DNA from: JAEYKI01 sp036679405
GTDB lineage: Bacteria; Bacillota; Clostridia; Christensenellales; Christensenellaceae
DNA: 64,000 nucleotides
Direction: 5' to 3'
NCBI GenBank assembly: GCA_036679405.1
Contig: JAVBVZ010000022.1
Coordinates: 1 to 64,000, forward strand
Of this stretch, positions 42,085 through 51,365 are shown in pieces (position 1 is the stretch's first letter; the number at the start of each line of letters is the position of its first letter). Under the pieces are notes generated by a model that had not been told where the DNA came from, ran no database searches, and was given only the letters and a program-made list of their open reading frames with translations. The translations under genes and the position numbers were made by a program.

Positions 42085-43791
42085 GTGTTTTCTGTTTTGA
42101 AACAAAAATATTTATTAAAAAACAAAAATAAATATAAACCGGTTCTTTATCTGGCGGTTTTCATAATATTCTCGGTGCTCCTTTTTAATAATTTGTATCT
42201 TTTGGAGCCTTTTTTCAGCCGGGGAATGGGCGTGTCCGGATTTATTTCCTGGCATGTTTTTTTTGAATTTATCAGCATATTGATATCCTTCTGTATTTTT
42301 ATCCTCCCATATTATACGTATCGGCAAAGCCGTAATCTGAGGAGCATTTTCATAGCGAATATCTTTTTAATAATGGCGATCCTGGACACTTTCCATACGC
42401 TCAGTTATAAGGGGATGCCTTATTTTCTGATTGAGAACAGCGATGCAAACAGGGCGACAACGCTCTGGATCATCGCAAGACTGGTGGGTGCGGTCGGAAT
42501 CGCGCTGGGCAGTCTTATCAGAAGCGGAAAGCGGTCAAGAATCAACAGGAACGTCTTTCTGGCTGTGTCCGTTGCGTTCTCTCTTTGTGTTTTGGTTATC
42601 GTAACCTATTTCCCGGATGCGCTGCCGGCCATGTATATCGAGGGCATGGGGATCACTTTCACAAAAATTATTCTTGAATATATCGTTATCGGTTTCCTGT
42701 GTTTTGCGGGGGTCATGTTTTTAAAGCAGTATTTCCAATACGGGGGCAAATCGGATATCCTTTTTGCGCTTGCAATTGCGGTCAGCGTTTTCAGTGAACT
42801 GGCGTTTGTAAGTTATGATTCGGTTTATGATATATATAATTATATTGGCCATGTTTACAAATTCATTGCGTACTTCATTGTTTTTAGGGTCGCTTTTATA
42901 GACAATATAGAAAAGCCGTACCTTGCATTATACAATGCCAGAAATAAGCTTAGAAAATACAGTGGGAATCTAAACCGGCTTGTTTCTGAACGAACGCAGG
43001 AACTGCAAAACGCGAATCATGAATTAAATTTGCTGAATCAAAAGCTGCTGGACGACCTGGAATATGCGCGCGATATCCAAAACGCTATTCTGCCCCGCAA
43101 GCTTCCAAGCTGCGAGCAGGTAAAGTTTTATGCAAAATATTACCCCGCCGAGAGAGTCAGCGGAGATTTCTATAATATATTCAGATTGGATGATCATAGG
43201 ATAGGCATGTATATCGGCGATGTGTCCGGGCATGGGGTACCGGCGGCAATGCTGACCGTGTTTTTGAACCAAAGCATCAAAACGACCAAAGAATTGGATA
43301 AAAGCGCAGTTGAAGTGATCAAGCCTTCCAGGGTCCTTTCTAACCTTTATGAATTATATAATAAAGTAAGTTTTCGGGATGAAGCCTATATCCTGATCCT
43401 TTACGGAATTTATGATATAAGAACGAAAGAATTCTTATATTCGTCCGCCGGAATGAATGCGCAACCGCTTTTGTTGAAAAAAAACAAAGAAATTTCCGAA
43501 ATAGATACAACGGGTTTGCCGCTCTGCAATCTTATGGACATCATACAGGCGGAGTATACGGATAAAATTCTGCAATTGGAAAGCGGAGACCGGCTTTTCT
43601 TTTATACCGATGGTCTTGTTGAACTTAGAAATAAAGACACGGGTGATTCTTTCACGCTGCACGATCTGAAACGGTACCTGGTCTGCAAAAGTGAAAATCT
43701 TTATGAAGAATTGGATCGGAAGATCGTTGCGGTTACGGAAGGCGGCGCGCTGAAAGATGATGTAACATTCTTTTTGATGCAGATCAGCTGA
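42085..43791 (+). CDS. MASE3 membrane sensor fused to SpoIIE-type PP2C phosphatase
   Basis: A 568-aa protein. The first about 280 residues hold seven to eight TM helices with the MASE3-type motif ILDTFHTLSYKGMPYF; a coiled coil follows (about 290-335, RNKLRKYSGNLNRLVSERTQELQNANHELN); then a SpoIIE/RsbU phosphatase domain (about 345-568) with ERVSGDFYNIF, IGDVSGHGVPAAMLT, SAGMNAQPLL and DRLFFYTDGLVE, all metal-site motifs. Such enzymes dephosphorylate anti-sigma-antagonist proteins. The GTG at 42085 is used; no start has a good ribosome site, and a TTG at 42097 is possible. Confidence 0.88.
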   Translation: MFSVLKQKYLLKNKNKYKPVLYLAVFIIFSVLLFNNLYLLEPFFSRGMGVSGFISWHVFFEFISILISFCIFILPYYTYRQSRNLRSIFIANIFLIMAILDTFHTLSYKGMPYFLIENSDANRATTLWIIARLVGAVGIALGSLIRSGKRSRINRNVFLAVSVAFSLCVLVIVTYFPDALPAMYIEGMGITFTKIILEYIVIGFLCFAGVMFLKQYFQYGGKSDILFALAIAVSVFSELAFVSYDSVYDIYNYIGHVYKFIAYFIVFRVAFIDNIEKPYLALYNARNKLRKYSGNLNRLVSERTQELQNANHELNLLNQKLLDDLEYARDIQNAILPRKLPSCEQVKFYAKYYPAERVSGDFYNIFRLDDHRIGMYIGDVSGHGVPAAMLTVFLNQSIKTTKELDKSAVEVIKPSRVLSNLYELYNKVSFRDEAYILILYGIYDIRTKEFLYSSAGMNAQPLLLKKNKEISEIDTTGLPLCNLMDIIQAEYTDKILQLESGDRLFFYTDGLVELRNKDTGDSFTLHDLKRYLVCKSENLYEELDRKIVAVTEGGALKDDVTFFLMQIS

Positions 43792-43920
43792 TTTTTTGCA
43801 AGGCAAAGGCATGTTTGTGTATTCGCCGGCGTTGATGGCCGGATTGCATACAAAAATGTTCAAATAACCAAATATACACTTATTCTTATTTTAAGGGATG
43901 TTCCTAAGGGGGGGATTGAG

Positions 43921-44538
43921 ATGAAAAGAAGCATTTTTTTGGTTGTTGTTCTTGCCGCGTTGTTTGTTTTCGTATCCTGCGGCACAACCGGGACGGAGGC
44001 GTCCGAAACTGCGGCGGCTCCAAAAACGGCTCAAAGCACTGATGAGGCCGCTGAAACAAGTGCACAGCAACCGCCTGCGGAGACGGAATCGGCATTGGAA
44101 TTTGATGCACAGTCTACCGATATTGAATTCACGGAAGTGGCGGGAATTGCTACCAGGGAGGACATAGACAATATTTACGGGACAGCCGGCGAAACACAGA
44201 TGGATGGTGATATCCTGCAATATCTGTATCGAAACGTCATTGTTTCTTTTATGGAAAATGAAGACGGAGAGATGGTTGTATGCGGAATCGAAAATTTCCG
44301 GCCGGCTTCTCCTTTCCTGATAGGCGGGGCGGCCATAGCAATGGATGAGACGGAGGCCCAAAATGCCCTGGCGGAAGCGGGGTATACGCTTCAGGGCACC
44401 ACCGAAGACGGCTTTGAACAGTATATAAAAGAAGAAGACGGCACGCTTTGCTATATTACCGTCTTGTTTGAGGATTCGCTGGTATCGCAGCTCGCAGGAT
44501 GGTATGGGCAGGCCGCACAAATGAAATATGAACAATGA
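43921..44538 (+). CDS. lipoprotein of unknown function
   Basis: A 205-aa predicted lipoprotein with lipobox FVSC (VFVSCGTTGTE). The next about 50 residues are Ala/Thr/Glu-rich; the rest (about 75-205) is a compact alpha-beta domain of two similar halves (ATREDIDNIYGTAGETQMDGDILQYLYRNVIVSF). RBS AAGGGGGG before the ATG. I do not recognise the family. Follows the phosphatase gene by 129 bp and converges on the XRE gene. Confidence 0.7.
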   Translation: MKRSIFLVVVLAALFVFVSCGTTGTEASETAAAPKTAQSTDEAAETSAQQPPAETESALEFDAQSTDIEFTEVAGIATREDIDNIYGTAGETQMDGDILQYLYRNVIVSFMENEDGEMVVCGIENFRPASPFLIGGAAIAMDETEAQNALAEAGYTLQGTTEDGFEQYIKEEDGTLCYITVLFEDSLVSQLAGWYGQAAQMKYEQ

Positions 44539-44587
44539 TCATCTTCAGCACAAAAGAACCTGCCGTACAAAAGAGGAAGTGGTGCAA

Positions 44588-45013
44588 TCAGTCTTTTGTG
44601 CGGCTGAGCATGGCTGCAATGCCGTAATAAAGAGGCACGGTCAGAAAGATCAGCCAGGCGTACTGAAAAGCGTTTCCTAAAAAACCAATCAGAAAAAACA
44701 GTATGACTGCTGCGACCGGATAAGGAAATTTGTAAAGAGGGCTTTTTTTCTGCCGGCGGTCCGGGTCTTCTTCTTTCTCGCGCGCCCGGGCGCGCAGGAC
44801 TTCGGGGTCTTCGTCCGTCTGCAGCAGTTCGTCCAGCGATACATTGTACAGTTTGGCAATGCTGATAAGATTGTCGGTATCCGGGCTGGATTCGGCGCGT
44901 TCCCATTTGGAAACCGCCTGACGGCTGATCCCCAGTTTTTCCGCGAGTTCTTCCTGGGATAACCCGTTCTTTTTTCTAAGCTGCACCAGCCTGTTTGCGA
45001 TTTCAATATTCAT
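44588..45013 (-). CDS. XRE-family regulator with C-terminal membrane segments
   Basis: A 141-aa protein. HTH_3 domain at about 3-58 (LRKKNGLSQEELAEKLGISRQAVSKWERAESSPDTDNLISIAKLYNVSLDELL), a charged linker, and two predicted TM helices (about 93-111 and 116-134). This membrane-bound Xre form is common in Firmicutes and often self-regulated. ATG at 45013 with AAAAGGAG 8 nt upstream. Targets unknown. Confidence 0.88.
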   Translation of the reverse strand: MNIEIANRLVQLRKKNGLSQEELAEKLGISRQAVSKWERAESSPDTDNLISIAKLYNVSLDELLQTDEDPEVLRARAREKEEDPDRRQKKSPLYKFPYPVAAVILFFLIGFLGNAFQYAWLIFLTVPLYYGIAAMLSRTKD

Positions 45014-45109
45014 ATGATTTCTCCTTTTAAATACTGCGTCCCCTAAAAGCAAGACTCTTTGGGGTGCGGATATGGTGTTCATAATGAAATCATAAAGGCT
45101 TTTTGCTTG

Positions 45110-45160
45110 GTTGCGCCACCAATTTTAGTTTTCAATTGCGCAACTAAACGTTGCATGCCT
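45110..45160. promoter_or_regulatory. repeated TTGCGC elements upstream of the XRE gene
   Basis: GGTTGCGCCACC, AATTGCGCAACT and ACGTTGCATG recur within about 50 bp, and two small stems (TTGGT/ACCAA, TAGTT/AACTA) enclose them. They could be operators of the XRE protein. The remaining 45014-45391 gap has no gene; TATAAT at 45330-45335 is a likely -10 box for the next gene. Confidence 0.35.
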
Positions 45161-45391
45161 TGTTTTTCGAGTAGAAGTTCTAATAAAAGTTATATCAATT
45201 GTACCATAATGTTTTTGCAAATGAAAACAAGTGCGGCAAAACAAGGGCTTATTCTATTCATAAATCAAAAAAATTTAAAAAATTATCATTTTTTATTATT
45301 ATTTACTATTATTCATTGTTATATAGTGTTATAATGTTAGCAGATAATATTGAATTTCGGTATACCATTCAAAATTGAAGGAGAGAAAATT

Positions 45392-46723
45392 ATGAAAGCA
45401 CGTCTTTTACCACTCTATTTTGCTGCGGCAAATGACAGGGAGAGAGGGGAATTTAAAGAACAGTTAAAACGGCTTGAAGAATTTTACGGCGATGTAGCTG
45501 ATTTTTTAGAGCCGGTTTGCGTTGGACAGGAGATTCCGGAGGCAGACGCGGTCGTGTTTCCCCAGCTTATAGGCGCCGCCTTTAAAGAAGCGGAACATCT
45601 GAAGAAGATCAATCTGCCGATGGTCGTACTGACGTCCAGATTTGGGACGGTAGAGATGTGGGATTGGGAAATTGTGACCTATTTGCGGGAAAAAGGATTA
45701 AATGTCTTTTCTCCTTATAATATTGAGCTGGCCAAAGTGATCATCCGTGCAATCGCAGCCAAACAGAAACTGAAGAGCGGCGCAAAATTCCTGACCTTCC
45801 AGGACAGTCCGGGCGAAGGCATGCAGGCGTACATTTTTAAACGTTTTTACTGGTGGGAGCAAGAATGCACCGACAAGATGGAGAAGACCTTTGGCGTCAA
45901 AATGATCTATAAAAGCTGGAAAGAGTTAAATGAACGTGCGCGCAAAATTCCGGATGAGACGGCCCGGGAGGCTTGCAAAGACTGGGATCTTAATATTTCC
46001 AGCAAGCTTTCGGAAAAAAATTATCTGAAAGCCGTAAAGATTTATGTAGCCGTAAAGGAAGTGATTGCAGAAATCGGCGGTGTGGACGGCGTGGGCGCAA
46101 ACTGCCTGAACGAATCGTTCAATTCCGACACGACCCCCTGCCTGGCCTGGAATATGATATTTGAAAAAGACGATATCATTTGGGCGTGCGAAGGAGACAC
46201 GCTGACGCTGCTGAGCACGTTTATACTTTACCGTGCGCTCAAAGCGCCCATTATGATGACCAATCTGTATCCGTTTTTGGTGGGAATGGCGGCGCTGGCG
46301 CATGAAAAAATTGACAAGTTTCCGGATATTGAAGATCCGGACAACCATGCGCTGGGCGTGCATTGCGGATACTTCGGCCTGGTGCCCCCCTCTTTCTGCA
46401 CCGACTGGCAGCTTTGCCCAAAGGTTTTAGAGATTGTCAATGAGAATGCGGTGGCGGTGGATTGCCGGATGCCGGTGGGGCCGGTCACGCTGGCTAAAAT
46501 ATTCCCTGATTTTAAACGCCTCAGCATTATTGAAGCGGAGATTGAAGATTATGTTCAGTATCCGGGGTCGGATTGCCGGAACGGCGCGCTCATCCGCTAT
46601 AAAGACGGTCATGCCGTGATGGATGCGCTTTGTTCGCATCATTCGCTGATCTTGGTGGGCAACAGGAGAACCGAGCTTTTGCAGCTGGCCAAGGTGTTTG
46701 GCTGGGAAACAAAGGTTCTTTAA
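45392..46723 (+). CDS. L-fucose isomerase-fold protein (COG2407-like)
   Basis: A 443-aa cytosolic protein of the L-fucose/L-arabinose isomerase fold group. Visible traits are VVFPQLIGAAF and PMVVLTSRFGTVEMWDWE in the N-terminal Rossmann-like domain, and CLNESFNSDTTPCLAWNMIFEKDDIIWACEGD in the isomerase-type core. Its substrate is not known; related proteins may be isomerases acting on sugars with unusual configuration. ATG at 45392 with AAGGAGAG upstream. First gene of the sugar cluster, 46 bp ahead of a TIM-barrel isomerase. Confidence 0.75.
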   Translation: MKARLLPLYFAAANDRERGEFKEQLKRLEEFYGDVADFLEPVCVGQEIPEADAVVFPQLIGAAFKEAEHLKKINLPMVVLTSRFGTVEMWDWEIVTYLREKGLNVFSPYNIELAKVIIRAIAAKQKLKSGAKFLTFQDSPGEGMQAYIFKRFYWWEQECTDKMEKTFGVKMIYKSWKELNERARKIPDETAREACKDWDLNISSKLSEKNYLKAVKIYVAVKEVIAEIGGVDGVGANCLNESFNSDTTPCLAWNMIFEKDDIIWACEGDTLTLLSTFILYRALKAPIMMTNLYPFLVGMAALAHEKIDKFPDIEDPDNHALGVHCGYFGLVPPSFCTDWQLCPKVLEIVNENAVAVDCRMPVGPVTLAKIFPDFKRLSIIEAEIEDYVQYPGSDCRNGALIRYKDGHAVMDALCSHHSLILVGNRRTELLQLAKVFGWETKVL

Positions 46724-46769
46724 AAAAACGTTTTTGAGCAGACAATGAAACAATAAGGAGGAAAAGAAA

Positions 46770-47633
46770 ATGAAGATAGGAATTGACAGTTACTGTTTTC
46801 ACCGGTTTTTTGGGGAAGTATATCCCGATCAGGATACGCCCGAAAAGAAGATGAGCATGGAAGATTTTTTAAAGCGTGCAAAAGAGCTTGACGTGGACGG
46901 CGTATCGCTGGAATCCTGCTTTTTTAAAACGCTTGACGATTCGTATATGGGAGAGCTGAAAGCACAGTTGGACGAATACGGTTTTGACCGCGTGTTTGCG
47001 TGGGGACATCCGGACGGGCTGGAGCGGGGGAAAAACCCGGAGGCGTTTGCTGAAATGAAGAGCTGTATCCCCAAGGCAAAGCTTTTGGGCGCAGATGTGA
47101 TGCGTGTGACCGGATCTTCCCTGATGTTCCGTCATGAACCGCACGGGCCGCAGATTGAGGCTTTGAGCAGGCAGTTTAAAGAAGCAATTAAGATCGCAGA
47201 AGACGTAGGCGTTAAGCTGGCGGTGGAAAATCATATTGATTATACGGCAGATGAAATTATGCAGCTGCTGGAGAATGTTGATTCCCCGAATTTCGGCGTC
47301 AATTTTGACACGGGTAATTTTTTGCGGCTGCTGGACGACCCGATTCGCGGAATGGAGATATTGGCTCCCCATGTGCTTGCCGTACATCTGAAAGATCTGC
47401 AGGTCAATGTGAAAGAGGCCAGGCCCACCGACTGGTTCTTCTTTGCCGGTGTGCCGGTGGGGCAGGGACTGATCGACAATCAGGCGCTTGCAAATATTTT
47501 AAACAAACAGGATTTCAAAGGCTTTTTGGCAGTGGAGATCGACCATCCGCATGCCGACTGGAAAGGCCGTGAAGAGCAGGCGGTCACACTGAGCGTTTCA
47601 GAGCTTAAAAAAATTGTAAGTTCGCTTGAGTAA
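46770..47633 (+). CDS. sugar phosphate isomerase/epimerase-like TIM barrel
   Basis: A 287-aa AP_endonuc_2-superfamily protein. Metal-ligand motifs: LAVENHIDYT (Glu, His), NFGVNFDTGNFLRL (Asp), VLAVHLKDLQV (His) and AVEIDHPH (Glu). The family includes inosose dehydratase, epimerases and, in recently described systems, enzymes cleaving 3-keto-glycosides. It sits just before a Gfo/Idh oxidoreductase, a pairing seen in such keto-glycoside systems; action here is inferred. Confidence 0.85.
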   Translation: MKIGIDSYCFHRFFGEVYPDQDTPEKKMSMEDFLKRAKELDVDGVSLESCFFKTLDDSYMGELKAQLDEYGFDRVFAWGHPDGLERGKNPEAFAEMKSCIPKAKLLGADVMRVTGSSLMFRHEPHGPQIEALSRQFKEAIKIAEDVGVKLAVENHIDYTADEIMQLLENVDSPNFGVNFDTGNFLRLLDDPIRGMEILAPHVLAVHLKDLQVNVKEARPTDWFFFAGVPVGQGLIDNQALANILNKQDFKGFLAVEIDHPHADWKGREEQAVTLSVSELKKIVSSLE

Positions 47634-47646
47634 GGAGGATACAACA

Positions 47647-48819
47647 ATGAAAAAGAAACTCAATATCGCAATGATGGGTACCGGCTTTATGGGCAAGGTG
47701 CACAGCCATATGTGGCGTACAGTAGGAAAGATATACGACGTTGATTTCGAGCCGGTCTTAAAAGTATCTTTCGGAACGGATGAAAAGGATACCCGGCAGT
47801 TTGCCGAAAAGTGGGGATATGAAGAATATTCCATGGACTGGCAAAAAGTGATCGAGCGGGATGACATAGATATCGTGGATATTGTTGCGCCGACCCTTGT
47901 GCATAAGGATATGGCAGTATATGCCGCGGGGCAGGGAAAAAACGTGTTTTGCGAAAAACCATGCTGCCTTTCCTATAATGACGCAAAAGAAATGGAGGCG
48001 GCCTGTGAAAAGGCGGGCGTCCTTCACTATTTAAACCACAACTACCGGCGCGTACCGGCTGTGAGTTACGCAAAGCGATTAATAGAAGAAGGCAAGATCG
48101 GAGAGATATACCATTTCAGGGGCGCATATCTCCAGGACTGGATCATGGATCCTAATTTTCCGCTGACGTGGCATCTTAAAAAAGAGTTTGCGGGCGGGGG
48201 TCCTCTTTTTGACCTTGGTTCCCATTCTTTGGATCTCGCGCGTTTTCTGGTAGGCGAGATCGAGAGCGTTTATATGGAACAGCGCACCTTTATCAAAAAA
48301 AGGCCTTTGCCGGGTGCGGGTGCCGCAACTTTTACGGCGGGGAGCGGGGCTTCTGCCGAAATGGGCGAAGTAACGATTGACGACGCCAGCTTTATGGTTT
48401 TGGATTTTGAAGGAAAGGATACGCTGGGCTCCTGTGACACAACACGTTTTGCAGGAGGACGGCGCAACCAGAATACCTTTGAAATTTACGGTTCCAAAGG
48501 AAGCCTGGTCTGGAAGCTGGAGCGCATGAACGAGCTTTTGTACATGAACCTGGAAGACAGCCAAAGCGAACAGGGGTTCCGTGATATCATGGTGACATAC
48601 GGATCCCATCCTTATGCGGGAAACTGGTGGGCGCCGGGACATATCGTCGGCTATGAAACAACTTTTGTGAACGCAGCCTACGATTATTTGACCGCACTTG
48701 CAAAAGGCGACAAAATAACGCCTAATTTCAGTGACGGCGTACGTATCATGCAGGTGCTGGAAGCTGCAGAAAAATCTGCAGCCGAAGGAAGAAAAGTTCA
48801 GGTTTCCGAGATCCGCTAA
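47647..48819 (+). CDS. Gfo/Idh/MocA-family oxidoreductase (1)
   Basis: A 390-aa NAD(P)-dependent sugar or polyol oxidoreductase. Rossmann motif MMGTGFMGKVHSHMW; cofactor motif VFCEKPCCLSYNDAKEM with catalytic Lys; substrate-side GGPLFDLGSHSLDLARFLVG with Asp and His. ATG at 47647 follows AAGGAGG. It is 13 bp after the TIM-barrel gene and ends in a terminator. The family oxidises ring hydroxyls or 3-positions of glycosides. Confidence 0.9.
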   Translation: MKKKLNIAMMGTGFMGKVHSHMWRTVGKIYDVDFEPVLKVSFGTDEKDTRQFAEKWGYEEYSMDWQKVIERDDIDIVDIVAPTLVHKDMAVYAAGQGKNVFCEKPCCLSYNDAKEMEAACEKAGVLHYLNHNYRRVPAVSYAKRLIEEGKIGEIYHFRGAYLQDWIMDPNFPLTWHLKKEFAGGGPLFDLGSHSLDLARFLVGEIESVYMEQRTFIKKRPLPGAGAATFTAGSGASAEMGEVTIDDASFMVLDFEGKDTLGSCDTTRFAGGRRNQNTFEIYGSKGSLVWKLERMNELLYMNLEDSQSEQGFRDIMVTYGSHPYAGNWWAPGHIVGYETTFVNAAYDYLTALAKGDKITPNFSDGVRIMQVLEAAEKSAAEGRKVQVSEIR

Positions 48820-48831
48820 GCAGGACCGGTT

Positions 48832-48864
48832 TGCTGCCGCCTTTTTAGGCGGCAGCAGTTTTTT
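48832..48864 (+). terminator. terminator after the first sugar gene set
   Basis: TGCTGCCGCC-ttttta-GGCGGCAGCA-GTTTTTT, 12 nt after the Gfo/Idh stop. Confidence 0.9.
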
Positions 48865-48901
48865 GTGAAGGCAATTCTATGCAGGACATGAGCACGGTTT
48901 A

Positions 48902-48930
48902 TTGACAACCTTGATATGATGAAATAGAAT
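48902..48930 (+). promoter_or_regulatory. strong promoter of the FGGY kinase-DeoR unit
   Basis: Perfect TTGACA (48902-48907), 17 nt, TAGAAT (48925-48930). Confidence 0.82.
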
Positions 48931-48962
48931 AATAAATGATAAAAAACGATGGTTCATTTATT
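48931..48962. promoter_or_regulatory. inverted repeat next to the kinase promoter, possible DeoR operator
   Basis: AATAAATG (48931-48938) and CATTTATT (48955-48962), starting right after the -10 box. Contains AATGATAA (48935-48942) and TGGTTCA (48950-48956). Position fits a repressor site for the DeoR protein coded by the second gene. Confidence 0.5.
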
Positions 48963-49000
48963 GGTTCTGTTGCATCGGCATATATTTTAAAGGAGAACAT

Positions 49001-50521
49001 ATGGACCATTATTTAATTGGTATTGATATCGGTACGCAGGGAACCAAGGCTATTTTATTTGATACCCGGATGTCTATTCTTGCCGAAGCGTTTGAGGCCT
49101 CTCGCTTGGTTAGCCCCAAACCGGGCGTAGTTTGGCAGGAAGCGGACGAAATATATATGTCCTGCGTCCGAACCGTTGCGGAGGTCGTCGGCAAATCCGG
49201 TATCGACCCGATGCGGGTGGCCGCCATTGGTATCGACGGTCAAATGGCCGGGATCATGGGCGTGGATCGGGACGGAGAAGCCTCCACTTATTATGATTCC
49301 TGGCTCGATATGCGCTGCGGAAAATATATGCAGGGGATGCGCGAACGTGCGGGAAAACGTGTTGTGGAAGTGACGGGCGGCCCCATAACATATACGCACG
49401 GCCCTAAAATACTGTGGTGGAAGAACGAACATCCGGAGGCTTATGCAAAAACCTGCAAATTTGTTTTGCCGCACGGATATGTTGCCGGCAAAATGACCGG
49501 GCTGGCGGGCGAAGAAGCGGTGTTCGATTATACATGCATCCAGTATTCGGGGTTTGGAGACAATCTGAAAAAAGAGTGGTCGGAAGAATTGCTGGCCCTG
49601 TTTGATGTTGACCGGAGCAAAATGGCACGGATCGTATCTCCGTTTGAAGTCATTGGCAGAACGACGCGTGAATTTGCGCAACTTTCCGGGCTGGTGGAAG
49701 GAATTCCGGTGGTGGCGGGTGCAGGAGATACTGCAGCGTCTGTTTTTGGGTCCGGTATGTTTGAAAGCGGGACGATACTGGACTGTGCGGGAACGGCGTC
49801 TGTTTTTTGTTGTGTTGTAGACAGTTTTCAGGCGGACGTTGAAAATCAGACCATGACAATGATGCGTTCCCCGGTGGACGGCATATTTATGCCGCTGTCT
49901 TACATCAACGGCGGAGGGCTGTGTGTGCGCTGGTTCCGGGACGAACTTTCGGGAAAACCGGCGGCATCGTATGATACGCTGGAAGCGGAAGCGTGGGAAA
50001 TTGCAGCCGGGAGCGAAGGCCTTCTTTTTGTACCTCATTTCGGCGGACGCGTTCTTCCGAATAATCCTTATGTAAAAGGAAGCTTTGTAGGTCTGGACTG
50101 GAAACATACGCGCGGGCATATGTATCGTTCGGTGATGGAAGGGATCGCATATGAGTATGCGTATTATTTCAGCGTTCTTAAAAAACTGTATCCGGATACG
50201 TCCTTTACGCGCATGTACGCAATCGGCGGGGGTGCAAAATCGGATCTGTTTAACGCCGTCAAGTCGGATGTTCTGGGTATTCCGGTGACAACGTACCGTA
50301 TGGGAGACACTGCGCTTACGGGAAGCGCTGTAATCGCAGGCTTCGGCGCGGGTGTTTTGGATGATTATAAACAGCCGGTTTTACAGGTGGCCCGGACAGG
50401 AAAGTCATTTGAGCCGGACATGCAAAGACATAAACTTTATCAAAAATATGCAGAGCAGTATTTAAATGTGATCGACGCACTGGGCAAAGTCTACCAGAGC
50501 GAAATTTATGGGATAGAGTAG
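49001..50521 (+). CDS. FGGY-family carbohydrate kinase
   Basis: A 506-aa sugar kinase of the xylulokinase-like branch. N-terminal phosphate-binding motif LIGIDIGTQGTKAILFD; catalytic-Asp region AAIGIDGQMAGIMGVD; FGGY signature GAGDTAASVFGSGMFESG; ADP-binding part RMYAIGGGAKSDLFNAVKSDVLGIPV. Its sugar is not determined. It is the first gene after a strong promoter and precedes the DeoR regulator gene by 10 bp. Confidence 0.9.
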   Translation: MDHYLIGIDIGTQGTKAILFDTRMSILAEAFEASRLVSPKPGVVWQEADEIYMSCVRTVAEVVGKSGIDPMRVAAIGIDGQMAGIMGVDRDGEASTYYDSWLDMRCGKYMQGMRERAGKRVVEVTGGPITYTHGPKILWWKNEHPEAYAKTCKFVLPHGYVAGKMTGLAGEEAVFDYTCIQYSGFGDNLKKEWSEELLALFDVDRSKMARIVSPFEVIGRTTREFAQLSGLVEGIPVVAGAGDTAASVFGSGMFESGTILDCAGTASVFCCVVDSFQADVENQTMTMMRSPVDGIFMPLSYINGGGLCVRWFRDELSGKPAASYDTLEAEAWEIAAGSEGLLFVPHFGGRVLPNNPYVKGSFVGLDWKHTRGHMYRSVMEGIAYEYAYYFSVLKKLYPDTSFTRMYAIGGGAKSDLFNAVKSDVLGIPVTTYRMGDTALTGSAVIAGFGAGVLDDYKQPVLQVARTGKSFEPDMQRHKLYQKYAEQYLNVIDALGKVYQSEIYGIE

Positions 50522-50531
50522 GGAAAAAGTT

Positions 50532-51341
50532 ATGGCTGTAAAAAAAGAAGAAGGAATTTTTGCGGAAGAGCGCAAACATATGATTGTCGATTTGGTCAAC
50601 AAAAACTATAAGACCACAGTCTCCAATCTGTGCAGTGAGTTTTCTGTTTCTCCGGCGACGATCCGCAATGATCTGCGGGAACTGGAAGATAGCGGCTTTT
50701 TGAAGAGAACACATGGCGGAGCCATCAGCAACCGCAAGGCAAACTATGAGCCGAATTCCTATCAAAAGGAAATCGAGTATATTGATGAAAAGAAAGCAAT
50801 CGCAAAAATGGCCCTGCAGTGCATAAATGAAGGGGATACCATTGCGCTGGATACAGGAACTACTACTTTTGAACTGGCCAAACTGCTGGTTGATTTTCAA
50901 AAACTTACCGTCGTAACCAATGATTTGCAGATAGCGGCTTTTTTGGAGCGGAACTCGGATTCCAATATTATCATTGCAGGTGGAGCCGTGCGAAGAAATT
51001 TTCATTGCACGACCGGAAAAAAAGCAATCGATACGATCAAAGATCTGAATGTGGACAAAACATTTCTGGCCTCGAACGGCGTCAGTGCAAAAAAAGGAAT
51101 TTCTACCCCTACAATAGATATGGCAGGGGTGAAGTCCGTGCTTATAGAGCTTGCGGACGAAGTAATCTTACTGACCGACAGCAGTAAAATGGATAAGTCT
51201 ACATTTGTGCGTTTTGCTTCCCTGAATCAGATCGACCTTTTAATTACGGATTCGGGCGCGGATAAAGAGTATATCGACTTCCTGAGAGCACAGGGCGTAG
51301 AAGTGGAAGTGTGTGAAACGGAAAAAAGTGAAAATAAATGA
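50532..51341 (+). CDS. DeoR-family transcriptional regulator
   Basis: A 269-aa repressor. N-terminal winged HTH (about 10-62: VSNLCSEFSVSPATIRNDLRELEDSGFLKRTHGGAI) and C-terminal effector domain of the isomerase-like DeoR sensor (GDTIALDTGTTTFELAKLL, VVTNDLQIAAFL, DKTFLASNGVSAKKGISTP). DeoR proteins sense phosphorylated sugars. Encoded right after the FGGY kinase, so a phosphorylated product of that kinase is the likely effector (inference). Confidence 0.92.
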   Translation: MAVKKEEGIFAEERKHMIVDLVNKNYKTTVSNLCSEFSVSPATIRNDLRELEDSGFLKRTHGGAISNRKANYEPNSYQKEIEYIDEKKAIAKMALQCINEGDTIALDTGTTTFELAKLLVDFQKLTVVTNDLQIAAFLERNSDSNIIIAGGAVRRNFHCTTGKKAIDTIKDLNVDKTFLASNGVSAKKGISTPTIDMAGVKSVLIELADEVILLTDSSKMDKSTFVRFASLNQIDLLITDSGADKEYIDFLRAQGVEVEVCETEKSENK

Positions 51342-51365
51342 TAATAATACTTGAAAAACAATAAC

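Noticed and set aside
49055..50119. 354-aa frame opposite the FGGY kinase
   Set aside because: Antisense shadow rich in Arg/His with no domain.
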